Below are positions 32,901 through 42,245 of a stretch of 64,000 bases of DNA, piece by piece. This stretch comes from Acytostelium subglobosum LB1 (Eukaryota; Evosea; Eumycetozoa; Acytosteliales; Acytosteliaceae). Within the stretch, counting starts at the first letter, position 1; every line of letters begins with the position of its first letter. The notes below the pieces were generated by a model that saw only the letters and a program-made list of their open reading frames with translations, ran no database searches and was not told where the DNA came from. Where the stretch lies: positions 124,001 through 188,000 of the forward strand of contig NW_012236530.1 in assembly GCF_000787575.1 (NCBI RefSeq), written 5' to 3'. The translations under genes and the position numbers were made by a program.

Positions 32901-33486
32901 AGGTCTGTTGAACTAACTTGTCATCGTCATCATCGACATCATCCTCGTCAACCTCAACCTCCTCCATATCATCCACAGTTGACACTACAATGTCAGTCGT
33001 CTGTTGTTGCTGCTGCTGTGATGTACTACTGCTGCTGCTGGTTGTTGGGATACTTGAGCCTGATGATGTGATGGACGATACGGGACTGATGTTCTTGGAC
33101 AATATTGAGATGAGCAATGAGATGAGAGGAGTGTTGCGCTTCTCTGGCATTGACACTAGCTGCACGTACTTGGTCATGAGCAGTGAGATTGTCAACGCTA
33201 TCACATCTGGATTGGTCTCGACGTTGTGCATCAGCGTGTCCCACACAACAATGTGCGTCTCAATCGAACTGCACAACTTCATCTCAATCGACTGTTGAAG
33301 TATCTGTGATATCTGTACCAATGTCGGATGAGGTACGAATGTATTACTCTGTTGTTGTTGTTGCTGCTGCTGGTTAAGGGATGAACCCGATGTTGACAAT
33401 AGAGTAGGTGATACAACAACACCTGATGTTGATGATGATTCCGACTCTACATCCAGGCCATTACTACTATTATTTGTATCATTCAT
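29926..33486 (-). CDS. PI3K class IB adaptor p101/p84-like protein (PIK3R5/6 family)
   Basis: Six exons: 33486-31779, 31715-31595, 31519-31406, 31295-30966, 30889-30550, 30492-29926; phases agree throughout, 1059 residues. After Gln/Ser/Thr tracts (to about 270), residues 382-490 (SCWFNSC, TYYLWPRPFCDLAKEILEIL, PGSFIRTMLSHE) follow the pattern of the N-terminal helical region of p101. About 690-755 (KICIVGNDAS, LQFFLIPAG, FDNWYNRQV) follows its central alpha/beta region (FGSD, LQFFYVP, LDPWYERNV), and the last 60 residues (PFDVMLDGQLCGP, QMPMMTYLP) follow its Gbeta-gamma-binding end. In mammals p101 and p84 couple p110-gamma to GPCRs for chemotaxis. The match rests on my memory of the human sequence in three ordered blocks. 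The intron at 31594-31520 is the least certain: a 27-nt alternative also keeps the frame. Confidence 0.7.
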
Positions 33487-34644
33487 TATTTGTACAAATA
33501 AATAATATATATATATATTTATATATAAATAAATAATTTAGTATAACTATTGTTAAAACGAATGATCATTCATTTATCAGATATCAATGATCAAATAATG
33601 CAATGGTCCTTTACAAAATTGGGTCAGTTTAGTCATAAAAATATCTATCTTTATATGATCATATGGGTTGAGAATGGGTCAGTCAAGGTATAACCCATCA
33701 ACAACAACAAATAGATAAATGCGCATCTTGTTATTAGTTGTCTCTTCTTCAACAAGAGAGATACAAGATACCGACAAGACATAGAGATAGAGAGTCGTCG
33801 ACGACTATCTCACACACACACATACTAGATTGGCCCACCCCAATGGCCCGAACCAAACAACACACACACAAGTTGTGTGTAGTTCCCAAATAAGGGAATG
33901 AATCGGTGCTAGGATGTGACTTTCCATTTGGAGAGACAAGATTGGGTCTGGATGTATGCATGGAGGTTAGGTGTTTCGCCTCTTCATCCTGGAATTCAGT
34001 AAGTCAGTCGAGAAGCATCGTTGGTGGGTTGTGTCCCTTTAGGCCACTCCCAGTGATAACAACAAATATACTTCGCACCACAAAGTCATCTAATATAGAC
34101 ATTCTTTGTGTGTGTAATGGCGATTACGTTGGTGTCATCCATTCCCTTCCCTATCCATCCGTCAATCCATCTATCTTGTCTATCAACAACGACTAAAGTT
34201 GTTGTTATTATTCCTGTTAATCAATTTATTAATACATACATAAAGAGACTACTTAGACAGTTACAAAAAATAAATTATTACACCAGTTTGTTCAACAAAC
34301 TTATTCAATCATTCAAATCATTCAATCATTCAACTTCAGTTACATCATCAACATTCAAACTCACACTATCTTATCACATGTGTTACTCTTCTTAGACACC
34401 AAGTGTTGTCAACCCTTCACCATTTATTGTTGCTAACACCCCAATTACCACCTTTCCCCTTTAACCACATCCTCTATTCATAGCATTCAATTCCATTCAA
34501 TCAATCATACTTATAATACCTGTCGATCATACATATAAAATATATATACTTATGTTTACTTTAATATAACCCTCTTTATAAAGAGAGATAAATAGATAGA
34601 AATACATTTATAATTTATAGAATAATAATAATATATATATAACA
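33487..34644. promoter_or_regulatory. long divergent intergenic region
   Basis: 1.16 kb between two divergent genes. Both ends are strongly AT-rich (TATATATA near 33510 and 34635), as for promoters. A CACACACA tract lies near 33812-33870. A plus-strand frame at 33906-34196 and another at 34108-34395 show no family pattern and read repeat codons. No tRNA or other RNA gene was recognised. Confidence 0.5.
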
Positions 34645-36216
34645 ATGTTTGCCAAAGTAAGTTCCAGATATTCATTCTTCAAATTTGGAAGAAATATTAA
34701 TATATATTTTAAAATAATTAATAATATATTTTAGGGATCTTCTTTAGTTGTAAAGGATGTACTCTCAACAACATTGAGACTTACTCAGAGAAGAGGTTCG
34801 GCAGAGTTACAAAAGGGTATTGCCCTGAGGAGGAACTCAATATGTGGACCCTGTGACACGACCTCTTATCAAACACATCACCATCCGACTTTAAATCAAT
34901 ACTGTACTCTATCCTATAATCCAGGTGAATCGGCTTCGATCAATCCGTTCAATGAGACAGACATACCGACCATCATGGAGAATGGACAACAATTTGTTGA
35001 TCTACATTCTCGCTCCAACACTCCCCGTGAAGCATTCCAAGCACATAAGAGACGTTCATCATTCTCTGATCGAATGGTAAATCCTCAACAAAGAAGATAT
35101 TCAATGGAAATTGGTATGTATCATTCATTCATTCATTATACTTATTTGAAATGGGAAGGATCGTCATTGTTAACAAGCCAACACTGTGATCCAATGATAA
35201 AAGGGTCAAGTATTAATAATAATCATTTATATAACATTGTAGAAGTATCAAGTATCAAAGATATATTGAACCTTGAGGTTAAACCATCTTCCAATCATCT
35301 AAGGGACTTCAAACCTATTACAGGTATGTTATATCTTCCATTCACTCATTCAACTAAGAGTTATTATTGACATATCAATCAATCAATCAAATCAAACCTT
35401 TGGAAAAGAAGAGAAGTCTATTTTAGAAATTGAATCAGAGAGGACCTTTGAGTTGGTTTGGAATCAACTCGCTACAAAGTATGGAGTGGAGAACTTGTCG
35501 TTCCCCAAGAATATTACATTCCTACTCGGTGGTCCAGGTGCAGGCAAAGGTACCAATACAAGGACCTTACAAGATACCCTTGGAGTTCAATCAGAACCCA
35601 TCGTAGTTAGTTCATTACTTAACTCTCCAGGTATGTTATGTTGTCGTTGGCGACTCGCCACGTGGCTACAATTCGACTGACTCTGACACATTGATTATTA
35701 GTTTGCCAAGCCATCAAGAAATCCGGTGGATTGGTCAATGACAAGGTTGTACTTGAGTTGATGTTGGAGAGACTTGGTAAACCGGACTTTATGGGCAACA
35801 AGCCTAAGAGTGTGATTGTCGATGGATTCCCGAGGAATGAGAAACAGGTCAAGTTTGTAGAGCTACTCTATGACAAGTTGTCAACATTGAGGAGACGTGT
35901 AAATCCGAATGCCACGCTGCCCAAGTTCAGAATCACAGTGCTGCATGTTAGCGAGGAGGAGTCATTGTCTAGACAGTTACATCGTGGACATGAGGCGGTG
36001 CGTGAGAACATGGAGAGGAAGATGCACAACATGCCCGAGATTGAAGTGCGCAACACCGACACTGATCCAGAGGCATGTAAGAAGAGATACGAAATCTACA
36101 TGTCCGAGTACAACCATCTCAAGCAATTGAGCAACAGATTCCAATACGATGAGATCGATGCCAATGGATCATTGGACAATGTTGAGCATCTAATCCGCGC
36201 GACATATTCTCAGTAG
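34645..36216 (+). CDS. adenylate-kinase-like P-loop protein with long N-terminal extension
   Basis: Exons 34645-34656, 34735-35113, 35159-35323, 35427-35630, 35702-36216; phases agree, 424 residues. The segment 35114-35158 (45 nt, GTATGT...AAG) keeps the frame whether spliced or not. The first 130 residues are basic and Ser/Arg-rich and may be a targeting or regulatory region. The catalytic part starts at about 215 with the P-loop LLGGPGAGKGTNT, then VIVDGFPRN (the adenylate/UMP-CMP kinase DGFPR motif), a lid region with RQLHRGHEAVREN, and a last helix with RYEIYMSEYNHL. This fits nucleoside monophosphate kinases; the lid is short. Substrate (AMP or UMP/CMP) is not decided. The tiny first exon codes only MFAK. 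Confidence 0.8.
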
Positions 36217-36358
36217 CATGCATCAATGTCACCATCACCAATTCATTCAATCATCTTCAATCATTCAATCATTCAATCAATTAAACATCGATGTTATAAC
36301 TTACAAGGTGAGGATAGAGTTGTTATTGTGATGATAATGAAGCAGGCCGATGGAATGA

Positions 36359-37608
36359 TCAATCAAACAATCCACCCTTCTTCCTGTCCTTGCGTGAATC
36401 GAGATAGCTGGACATGTCAAACTCGCTGCTCAATCCACCCTTCTCCTCGCCAAAGTCCTTGAACAGATCATCGTCCAAGTCCACCTTTGACGACTTGCTT
36501 GAAGTAGTCGACGAAGCAAACAAGTCATCGCTGTCCTCAATAATCAGTTTGCTCGCAGCCTTTGGTTGTGGCTTCTTCTTCTCAAACTTGTTAAGATCAT
36601 CATCTGCTCCAAATCTGTGTTGTTCGGCAATGCAAGGCGAGAGTGTTAGAATACAGTAAGGACGTCCAGTTCAAGACAAGGTGATGACATGACATACAGT
36701 GACTCGTCCAAGCTGTCGGACTCGAAGCTCAATGGCTTCTTCTTTGGTGCAGCGCTGGAGAAAAGGTCATCCTCTGCGACGAACAGGTTCTCCTTGACTT
36801 GCTTGGTGATTCTCTCAACTGTTGGTGCAGCAGCAGTGGTAGCTGAAGCAGGTGGTAGTTCACTGACTGGTGTGGCCAGTGTTGGTCTTGCTTGTTCAAC
36901 TGCTGGTGCTGGGGTTGGAGCTGGAGTTGGAGTTGGAGTTGGTGCTGCTGATGTTGTTGCGGCAACTGGCTTGACTGGCTCAGCCACTTTCTTTGGTGGT
37001 TGCTCTACAACCTCTTCCTCATCAGACTCCTCATTATCATTCGCATTGGCCAAAGGGTCCTTTACAATTGGCAGTTTAGACTGCTCACGCTCCTGCGATG
37101 TGATTGGTCTGTGGTCGTTATCGCAGAGTGTCGGTGTTAGCGTCTAATGTTCCGTCTCTCGAGATTGATTGATTGAGTGCCACGCATGACATCAACAACA
37201 TACTTTCCATCGAGTACCTCCAATGATGGTATGTTGGCGATGATGTGTAGTCTGTATCCATTGACCTTGGTCACTGGATTACCAGTGAGATTGAGTTTCT
37301 TGAGTGCAGGCGAGTCGTATAGACCCTTGATATGTCTGAGCAACTGTAGACGATTCTGGCTCAAGTCCAAATCCTCCAAAGCCTTCAACCTAGAGAATGA
37401 AGACACCTCAATAATGCCCATTGAGTCCAACTTGAGCTCATTAACAGAGGCAATATCTATTTTCTGGATTGATCAAGTGTCATTGTCATTGTCAATGTCA
37501 TTTTGGGTCAGTCATTCATTCATTCATTCATGCGAGGCCTCGCATTTTGTTCGTGGCTTAGCCTACCTTTCCAAGCTTCTGGCTAAGATTGTCTGGTGTT
37601 AGCTTCAT
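36359..37608 (-). CDS. leucine-rich repeat protein with repeated acidic DLF motifs
   Basis: Four exons, 37608-37567, 37463-37204, 37108-36698, 36614-36359; phases agree, 322 residues. N-terminus MKLTPDNLSQKLGKIDIASV, then SDS22/U2A'-like leucine-rich repeats (LEDLDLSQNRLQLL, LKKLNLTGNPVTKV) ending in the LRR cap LEVLDGKPIT with a following Glu/Arg helix. The second half is Pro/Ala/Thr-rich and then acidic, with short motifs DDLFSS, ESLFGADDD, DDLFAS, DDLFKDFGEE and a final GGLFD. Such repeated acid-Leu-Phe motifs resemble the LFa motifs of FAM21 or clathrin-adaptor ligands, so it may be a scaffold using an LRR head and a motif-rich tail. That reading is inference; no named orthologue is recognised. 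Confidence 0.75.
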
Positions 37609-37849
37609 GATTATGTATGTGTATATGTATGTATATTTGTAGACTTGATGATTAATATATACCTTGCAAAGATACATCCATTGAATTTTCAAAAATGATG
37701 GACCTTGTACCTCAAATTAATTCAAAACAAATAAAATCAAAATATCAAGGACCTCCCTTCAGTTTTTTTTGATGATCAAATATTAGATTGCACTCTGATC
37801 AATCAATCAGTCAAACTATTCATTCTCAAACATCCAAGACAGATACAAG

Positions 37850-39655
37850 ATGGATACACTATCAGAGGTGATCCTAAAGAATATATATTCCTATTTGGAC
37901 TCAACATTGGACATCTTGTGTTTATCTCTAACATGTAAACACTTGTTGGACTTGTTACCAAAGCTTAGTAATGGATCAATAGTGTTGGATAAATCAATCA
38001 AGTTGGTTAGATCCGATTATGTATATACCTTGTCACCTCCACTTCCATTGTCCTCGCGTCCAGAGGACAACTTGCCATCGAGCATGGAGATGATCTACTC
38101 TGGCGAATACCAGGTGCTCACCCCGCTCGAGTCACTCACCGTGCCACCAGGCGTCAGCAAGCTCACCTTTGGATATTGGTTCGAACAGCCCATCGTGCCC
38201 GGTGCCCTTCCCCCATCAATCACCTCGATCAAGTTTGATAGTCGCTACGACAAGCTACTCATGCTTGGCTCTCTCCCCACCGCCCTGGCATCACTCACCT
38301 TGGGCGAGAAGTACAATCAGCCGATCGGTCGTGGCGTACTCCCCGACACACTCACTTACCTATCACTCAACAAGGATTACAAACATATGCTGGAGACTGG
38401 AACATTGCCTGCCTCGTTGATTACATTGGAGATCTGGGGCGATGATTCAATGATCGCACAACACTCTGGCGTGTTTCCACCAAAGTTACAATCACTTATG
38501 ATCATCTCAATCAAACGTACAAGTACATTGGCAATGCTACCGCCCACGCTCAAGAAGTTAAAGTCCAACAGCAGTCCACCATTCACACATGGTTCGTTGC
38601 CAAGCTCACTCACAGATCTTTCCCTTGGCGAGAACTATGACTCTGATATCCGTCCTGGCGACCTCCCCAACATGCTCAGTCACCTCAGTTTGGGCTGGTA
38701 CTTCAACAGAGTCCTGCAGCCTGGCGCACTACCATCGTCGCTGACCTCTCTCACCTTTGACTATTTCTACAACCAGCCATTGTCGACGGGCGTGTTGCCC
38801 ACGTCACTTGCAACCCTAGTGTTTGGCGGATGTTTTAACCAAGCGATCGGACTGGGAGTGCTTCCACACGGTCTGACCTCGCTGACATTTGGGGCAAAGT
38901 ACAATCAGTCGATCATTCCTGGCGCCCTGCCAAACACACTCCAGTCTCTGACCTTTGGTGGTGAAGATTTCAATCAACCATTCGAGATCGACTCGCTTCC
39001 AAACTCATTGATCAATCTTACATTAAGCTATTTCTTCAACCAGACTTTGGCGCCAGGCCTTCTGCCCACTGGACTACAATCACTCACACTTGGCAACTCA
39101 TTCAATCAAATGATCGGAACTGGATGCTTGCCAAACACACTCACATACCTCAAACTTGGCGACGACTATTCCAAGGTCGTGGACAAGCATGCCCTGCCAG
39201 CAAGTTTGAGACATCTAGACATGAAGAAGTTTGCTCAGTACAAGTGCTTCAAGGATGCATTGATCGCATCACCAATCGATACACTTGGCGTGGCAAATGG
39301 AATGGATCACAGCAACACAATGGTCCAGATTGACTGCTCCTTGAACAGGTTACAAGTAGGTCCACAAAGAATGGGTCACTCCCTATTGTACAAGCAGATG
39401 GTATTGCTCACACCCAACGTACAGACCATCGATATGTTGGTCGTAAGCAAGAATATACCATGTCGAACACTATTCAGAAAGGTTGACAATGACATTGCAC
39501 TGAGTGTCACGACTATCGAGGGTGTGAAGCACATTGCCAAGACATTCTATTATAGCAAGGTTGAGGTGATAATCGAGGATGACGACGAAGAATATGATGA
39601 TGAAGAGGAGTATGAAGATGAGGAGGAGGAGGAGGTTAATGATCACAAGGAATAA
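37850..39655 (+). CDS. F-box/FNIP-repeat protein
   Basis: 601 residues, intronless, MDTLSEVILKNIYSYLDSTL. F-box at about 5-45 (LDILCLSLTCKHLLDLLPKL), then about 15 FNIP repeats (for example FNQPLSTGVLPTSLATLVFG-type units) to about residue 450, a non-repetitive C-terminal domain, and an acidic tail (EEYDDEEEYEDEEEEE). Presumed SCF substrate receptor. It is close in plan to the members at 42246 and 47129; FNQ(P/T)L...LPxSLxxLxFG is conserved best in the middle repeats. The C-terminal acidic run is unique to this copy. Confidence 0.88.
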   Translation: MDTLSEVILKNIYSYLDSTLDILCLSLTCKHLLDLLPKLSNGSIVLDKSIKLVRSDYVYTLSPPLPLSSRPEDNLPSSMEMIYSGEYQVLTPLESLTVPPGVSKLTFGYWFEQPIVPGALPPSITSIKFDSRYDKLLMLGSLPTALASLTLGEKYNQPIGRGVLPDTLTYLSLNKDYKHMLETGTLPASLITLEIWGDDSMIAQHSGVFPPKLQSLMIISIKRTSTLAMLPPTLKKLKSNSSPPFTHGSLPSSLTDLSLGENYDSDIRPGDLPNMLSHLSLGWYFNRVLQPGALPSSLTSLTFDYFYNQPLSTGVLPTSLATLVFGGCFNQAIGLGVLPHGLTSLTFGAKYNQSIIPGALPNTLQSLTFGGEDFNQPFEIDSLPNSLINLTLSYFFNQTLAPGLLPTGLQSLTLGNSFNQMIGTGCLPNTLTYLKLGDDYSKVVDKHALPASLRHLDMKKFAQYKCFKDALIASPIDTLGVANGMDHSNTMVQIDCSLNRLQVGPQRMGHSLLYKQMVLLTPNVQTIDMLVVSKNIPCRTLFRKVDNDIALSVTTIEGVKHIAKTFYYSKVEVIIEDDDEEYDDEEEYEDEEEEEVNDHKE

Positions 39656-40305
39656 ATAATCCATGTAGACCAATCATTAGGTGTTCAATCATCCAGGAAC
39701 CAACTTTATCATCATGGAATTGAGCCGAGATGTTCTGGTTCTGTTTTATTTACCCGCCTCAACTTGAATATCACCGCATCATTTAATATCTATTATCACG
39801 ATTACTCGACAATGTACTAAAACATAATATATAAAAATATATTTAGATAATCATCATTACCTGTACCTTCTGATTGTTTGATTAAAAATAGATTGGGAAG
39901 TGGCTAAGAATGATCGAACCCCTCCACACTCAAGGTTGTAGTTTTTCCATGAGTTTTTCTCAAACACCATCGATCAACATATGACATCCCACAATTGCGA
40001 AGTTGTCGCCAACAAATAGGTCAAAGTATCAACGGGTGGGAAATCAATCAAGTTCGTGTTGTTCGTCATACTCATAATTACTTGGCGATGGACTGAAATG
40101 TAATGCTTATGCAAAGATATATTTATTCAATACTGAATCAGACCTAAATAACTATATTTAAATATTTCTTGATCAAATCAACAAGTATAAATACTTTAAC
40201 TTCAACAATTTAATTGTCAACAATACTTCAATATAAATTTTATCAATATTTATTTAATGCAATCATAATAATTAAGTTATTATATCAATCATAATAATAA
40301 TAATA
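39656..40305. other. intergenic region
   Basis: 650 bases holding the FNIP 3' flank and the upstream side of the monooxygenase gene. The last 200 bases before 40306 are extremely AT-rich with AATAAT repeats next to the ATG. Nothing else recognised. Confidence 0.5.
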
Positions 40306-41529
40306 ATGAATCCTTGTACACCTTTAGCGACTCCTGCTTCAACTTCTATTCCATCCATCGCGATTATTGGCGCTGGAATCTCTGGTCTGGTTGCAGCTCG
40401 AATACTTCAACTCAATGACATTCCAGTTACTATTTACGAGTCAGACAAGTCACCAACTAGTCGATTCCAAGGTGGCACACTTGATCTTCATCCAGAGTCA
40501 GGTCAACATGCAGTCAAGGAGGCTGGTCTTTGGGATGACTTCATTCGTGAGGCACGCCCAGAAGGCCAGGACTTCCTCCTTATGGACAAGCACACCAACA
40601 TTCACCTCAACAAAGAAGCCGACCCCCATGATTTTGAACGACCAGAGATTGATAGAGGCACCCTTCGAGATATGTTCATCAACTCATTGAAGGAGGGCAC
40701 TATTCTCTGGGGTACCCGTGTCAACCGAATACAACCAACAATGGATGGCTCCCAGAGACACACAGTTATATACAACAATGACCTCGAGGCGACATTTGAC
40801 CTGGTGATTGGAGCTGATGGTGCATGGTCCAAGGTGCGAACCTTACTCTCCAAGGACAAGCCAGCATACACCAACATGATGCTCTTTGAAACAAGAATCA
40901 CAGATGCCGATCGACGTTATCCTGCGATTGCCAAGCTTGTAGGCCGAGGAAGTTGTTTTGTCGCCTCTAATGGTCTCTCATTGATTGGTCAGAGGAACTC
41001 CAATGGATGCATTCGAATCTACCCTTGCTTCTATGTGCCAGAGGACGAGATCAATCAGTTCGAATTCCCCGACAAAGATACAGGAAGAAACTTCCTCTTG
41101 AAGAAGTTTGAAGGATGGGATGAGAAGCTCAGAGATATGATCAGATTCTGCGACGATGATTTCACCCCTCGACCAATCTACGCACTGCCCGTGCCACACA
41201 CCTGGGAGACAAAACCTGGTCTAACAATCATTGGAGATGCTGCACACCTCATGTCGCCTTTTGCTGGTGAAGGTGCCAATTTGGCAATGTGGGATGGCTG
41301 CGAACTTGCCCTTGGAATTGTGAATGCGATCAAGAACAACACACCCATTCTGGATGTTCTGCAAGTGTTTGAGAAACGCATGCATGCCATGTGTCTTGAC
41401 AAAGCAGAGTTGAGTGCAAGCAACTTGGAACTCTACCTTCGCCAAGACTCTCTTGATGCTCTCAAAGAACGATGGACACTGATATTTAGTGGAGAATACA
41501 ATCCAGATTCAAACCATCACTCTCAATAA
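40306..41529 (+). CDS. FAD-dependent aromatic/TetX-like monooxygenase
   Basis: 407 residues, intronless. Rossmann FAD-binding start SIAIIGAGISGLVAARIL (about 17-34), an Arg-containing RGTL motif, the DG motif VIGADGAWSKVR (about 166-177), and the GD motif IIGDAAHLMSPFAGEGANLA (about 306-325). These place it in the group A flavoprotein monooxygenases, nearest in feel to the TetX/tetracycline-destructase-like branch (GGTLDLHPESGQ is typical). It would hydroxylate a planar substrate with NAD(P)H; the true substrate is unknown, perhaps a polyketide or bacterial product. No introns, no low-complexity tracts and clean bacterial-like length suggest acquisition from bacteria or fungi. Confidence 0.88.
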   Translation: MNPCTPLATPASTSIPSIAIIGAGISGLVAARILQLNDIPVTIYESDKSPTSRFQGGTLDLHPESGQHAVKEAGLWDDFIREARPEGQDFLLMDKHTNIHLNKEADPHDFERPEIDRGTLRDMFINSLKEGTILWGTRVNRIQPTMDGSQRHTVIYNNDLEATFDLVIGADGAWSKVRTLLSKDKPAYTNMMLFETRITDADRRYPAIAKLVGRGSCFVASNGLSLIGQRNSNGCIRIYPCFYVPEDEINQFEFPDKDTGRNFLLKKFEGWDEKLRDMIRFCDDDFTPRPIYALPVPHTWETKPGLTIIGDAAHLMSPFAGEGANLAMWDGCELALGIVNAIKNNTPILDVLQVFEKRMHAMCLDKAELSASNLELYLRQDSLDALKERWTLIFSGEYNPDSNHHSQ

Positions 41530-41781
41530 ACTATAATTTCATATGAATAATATAATTGGTTAATTTGTTAAGTATTTTATAACATTTGATTGTTTCCATC
41601 TTTCCTTTTGAAACCAATAGGAGTTTATTAGATTAGTCATAAAAAATTGTTGTTATCATATTACTCTAGTTTTATATGAATAGTGTTGTAGTAAAGAAAA
41701 ATTGAGAAAACTAAAAAAGAGAAATGGATCACCCCGATTTTTACGCATAAAACCGTTAAAAAGGTGTTTTCTTTCACAGTT

Positions 41782-41915
41782 GCCCGGATAGCTCAGTCGG
41801 TAGAGCGCACGGCTCTTAACCGATGTAAAATGTATTCACTTCACAGTTGCCCGGATAGCTCAGTCGGTAGAGCGCACGGCTCTTAACCGATGTAAAATGT
41901 ATTCACTTCACAGTT
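41782..41915 (+). repeat. two tandem copies of the 5' part of tRNA-Lys
   Basis: Two identical 67-base units begin at 41782 and 41849, directly before the full tRNA at 41916. Each holds the first 46 bases of the tRNA (acceptor 5' strand, D arm, whole anticodon loop and the first three bases of its 3' strand), then the same 21-base spacer ending CACAGTT. Each keeps the A box but lacks the B box and T arm, so none can fold to a tRNA. They look like unequal-crossing duplicates of a locus already truncated. Confidence 0.85.
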
Positions 41916-41988
41916 GCCCGGATAGCTCAGTCGGTAGAGCGCACGGCTCTTAACCGTGTGGTCGGGGGTTCGAGCCCCCCTTTGGGCG
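41916..41988 (+). tRNA. tRNA-Lys (CTT anticodon)
   Basis: 73 bases, intronless. Acceptor stem GCCCGGA/TTTGGGC (two G-T pairs), D arm GCTC...GAGC, anticodon stem CACGG/CCGTG with loop CTCTTAA giving anticodon CTT, variable TGGTC, T arm GGGGG TTCGAGC CCCCC, discriminator G. A box and B box (GGTTCGAGCCC) are intact. A T run at about 42019-42025 can serve as a pol III terminator. It is preceded by two half copies. Confidence 0.95.
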
Positions 41989-42245
41989 TAACTTTTAACT
42001 TTTATCTTTGTTTGAAGTTTTTTTATGTACTTTTCCTCAACTTGTAGACATAGTTTACAGGTGATAATTTTGTTTTAAAAGAATATTATACTAATATCTA
42101 TAAAGTTGATAGTCCAATCTATCTCTTAATATCATATTTATTTCTCAAACTCTAAATTTGTCATCTCAAACTATCTGTACAAATAACTCATTCATTTCAA
42201 AATCAATCAGTTTTATTTTTATCATCATTCATACAGATAAGAGTT

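Noticed and set aside
41782-41915. Two further tRNA-Lys genes
   Set aside because: They lack the T arm, variable loop and 3' acceptor strand, so they cannot be tRNAs; recorded as half-copy repeats.
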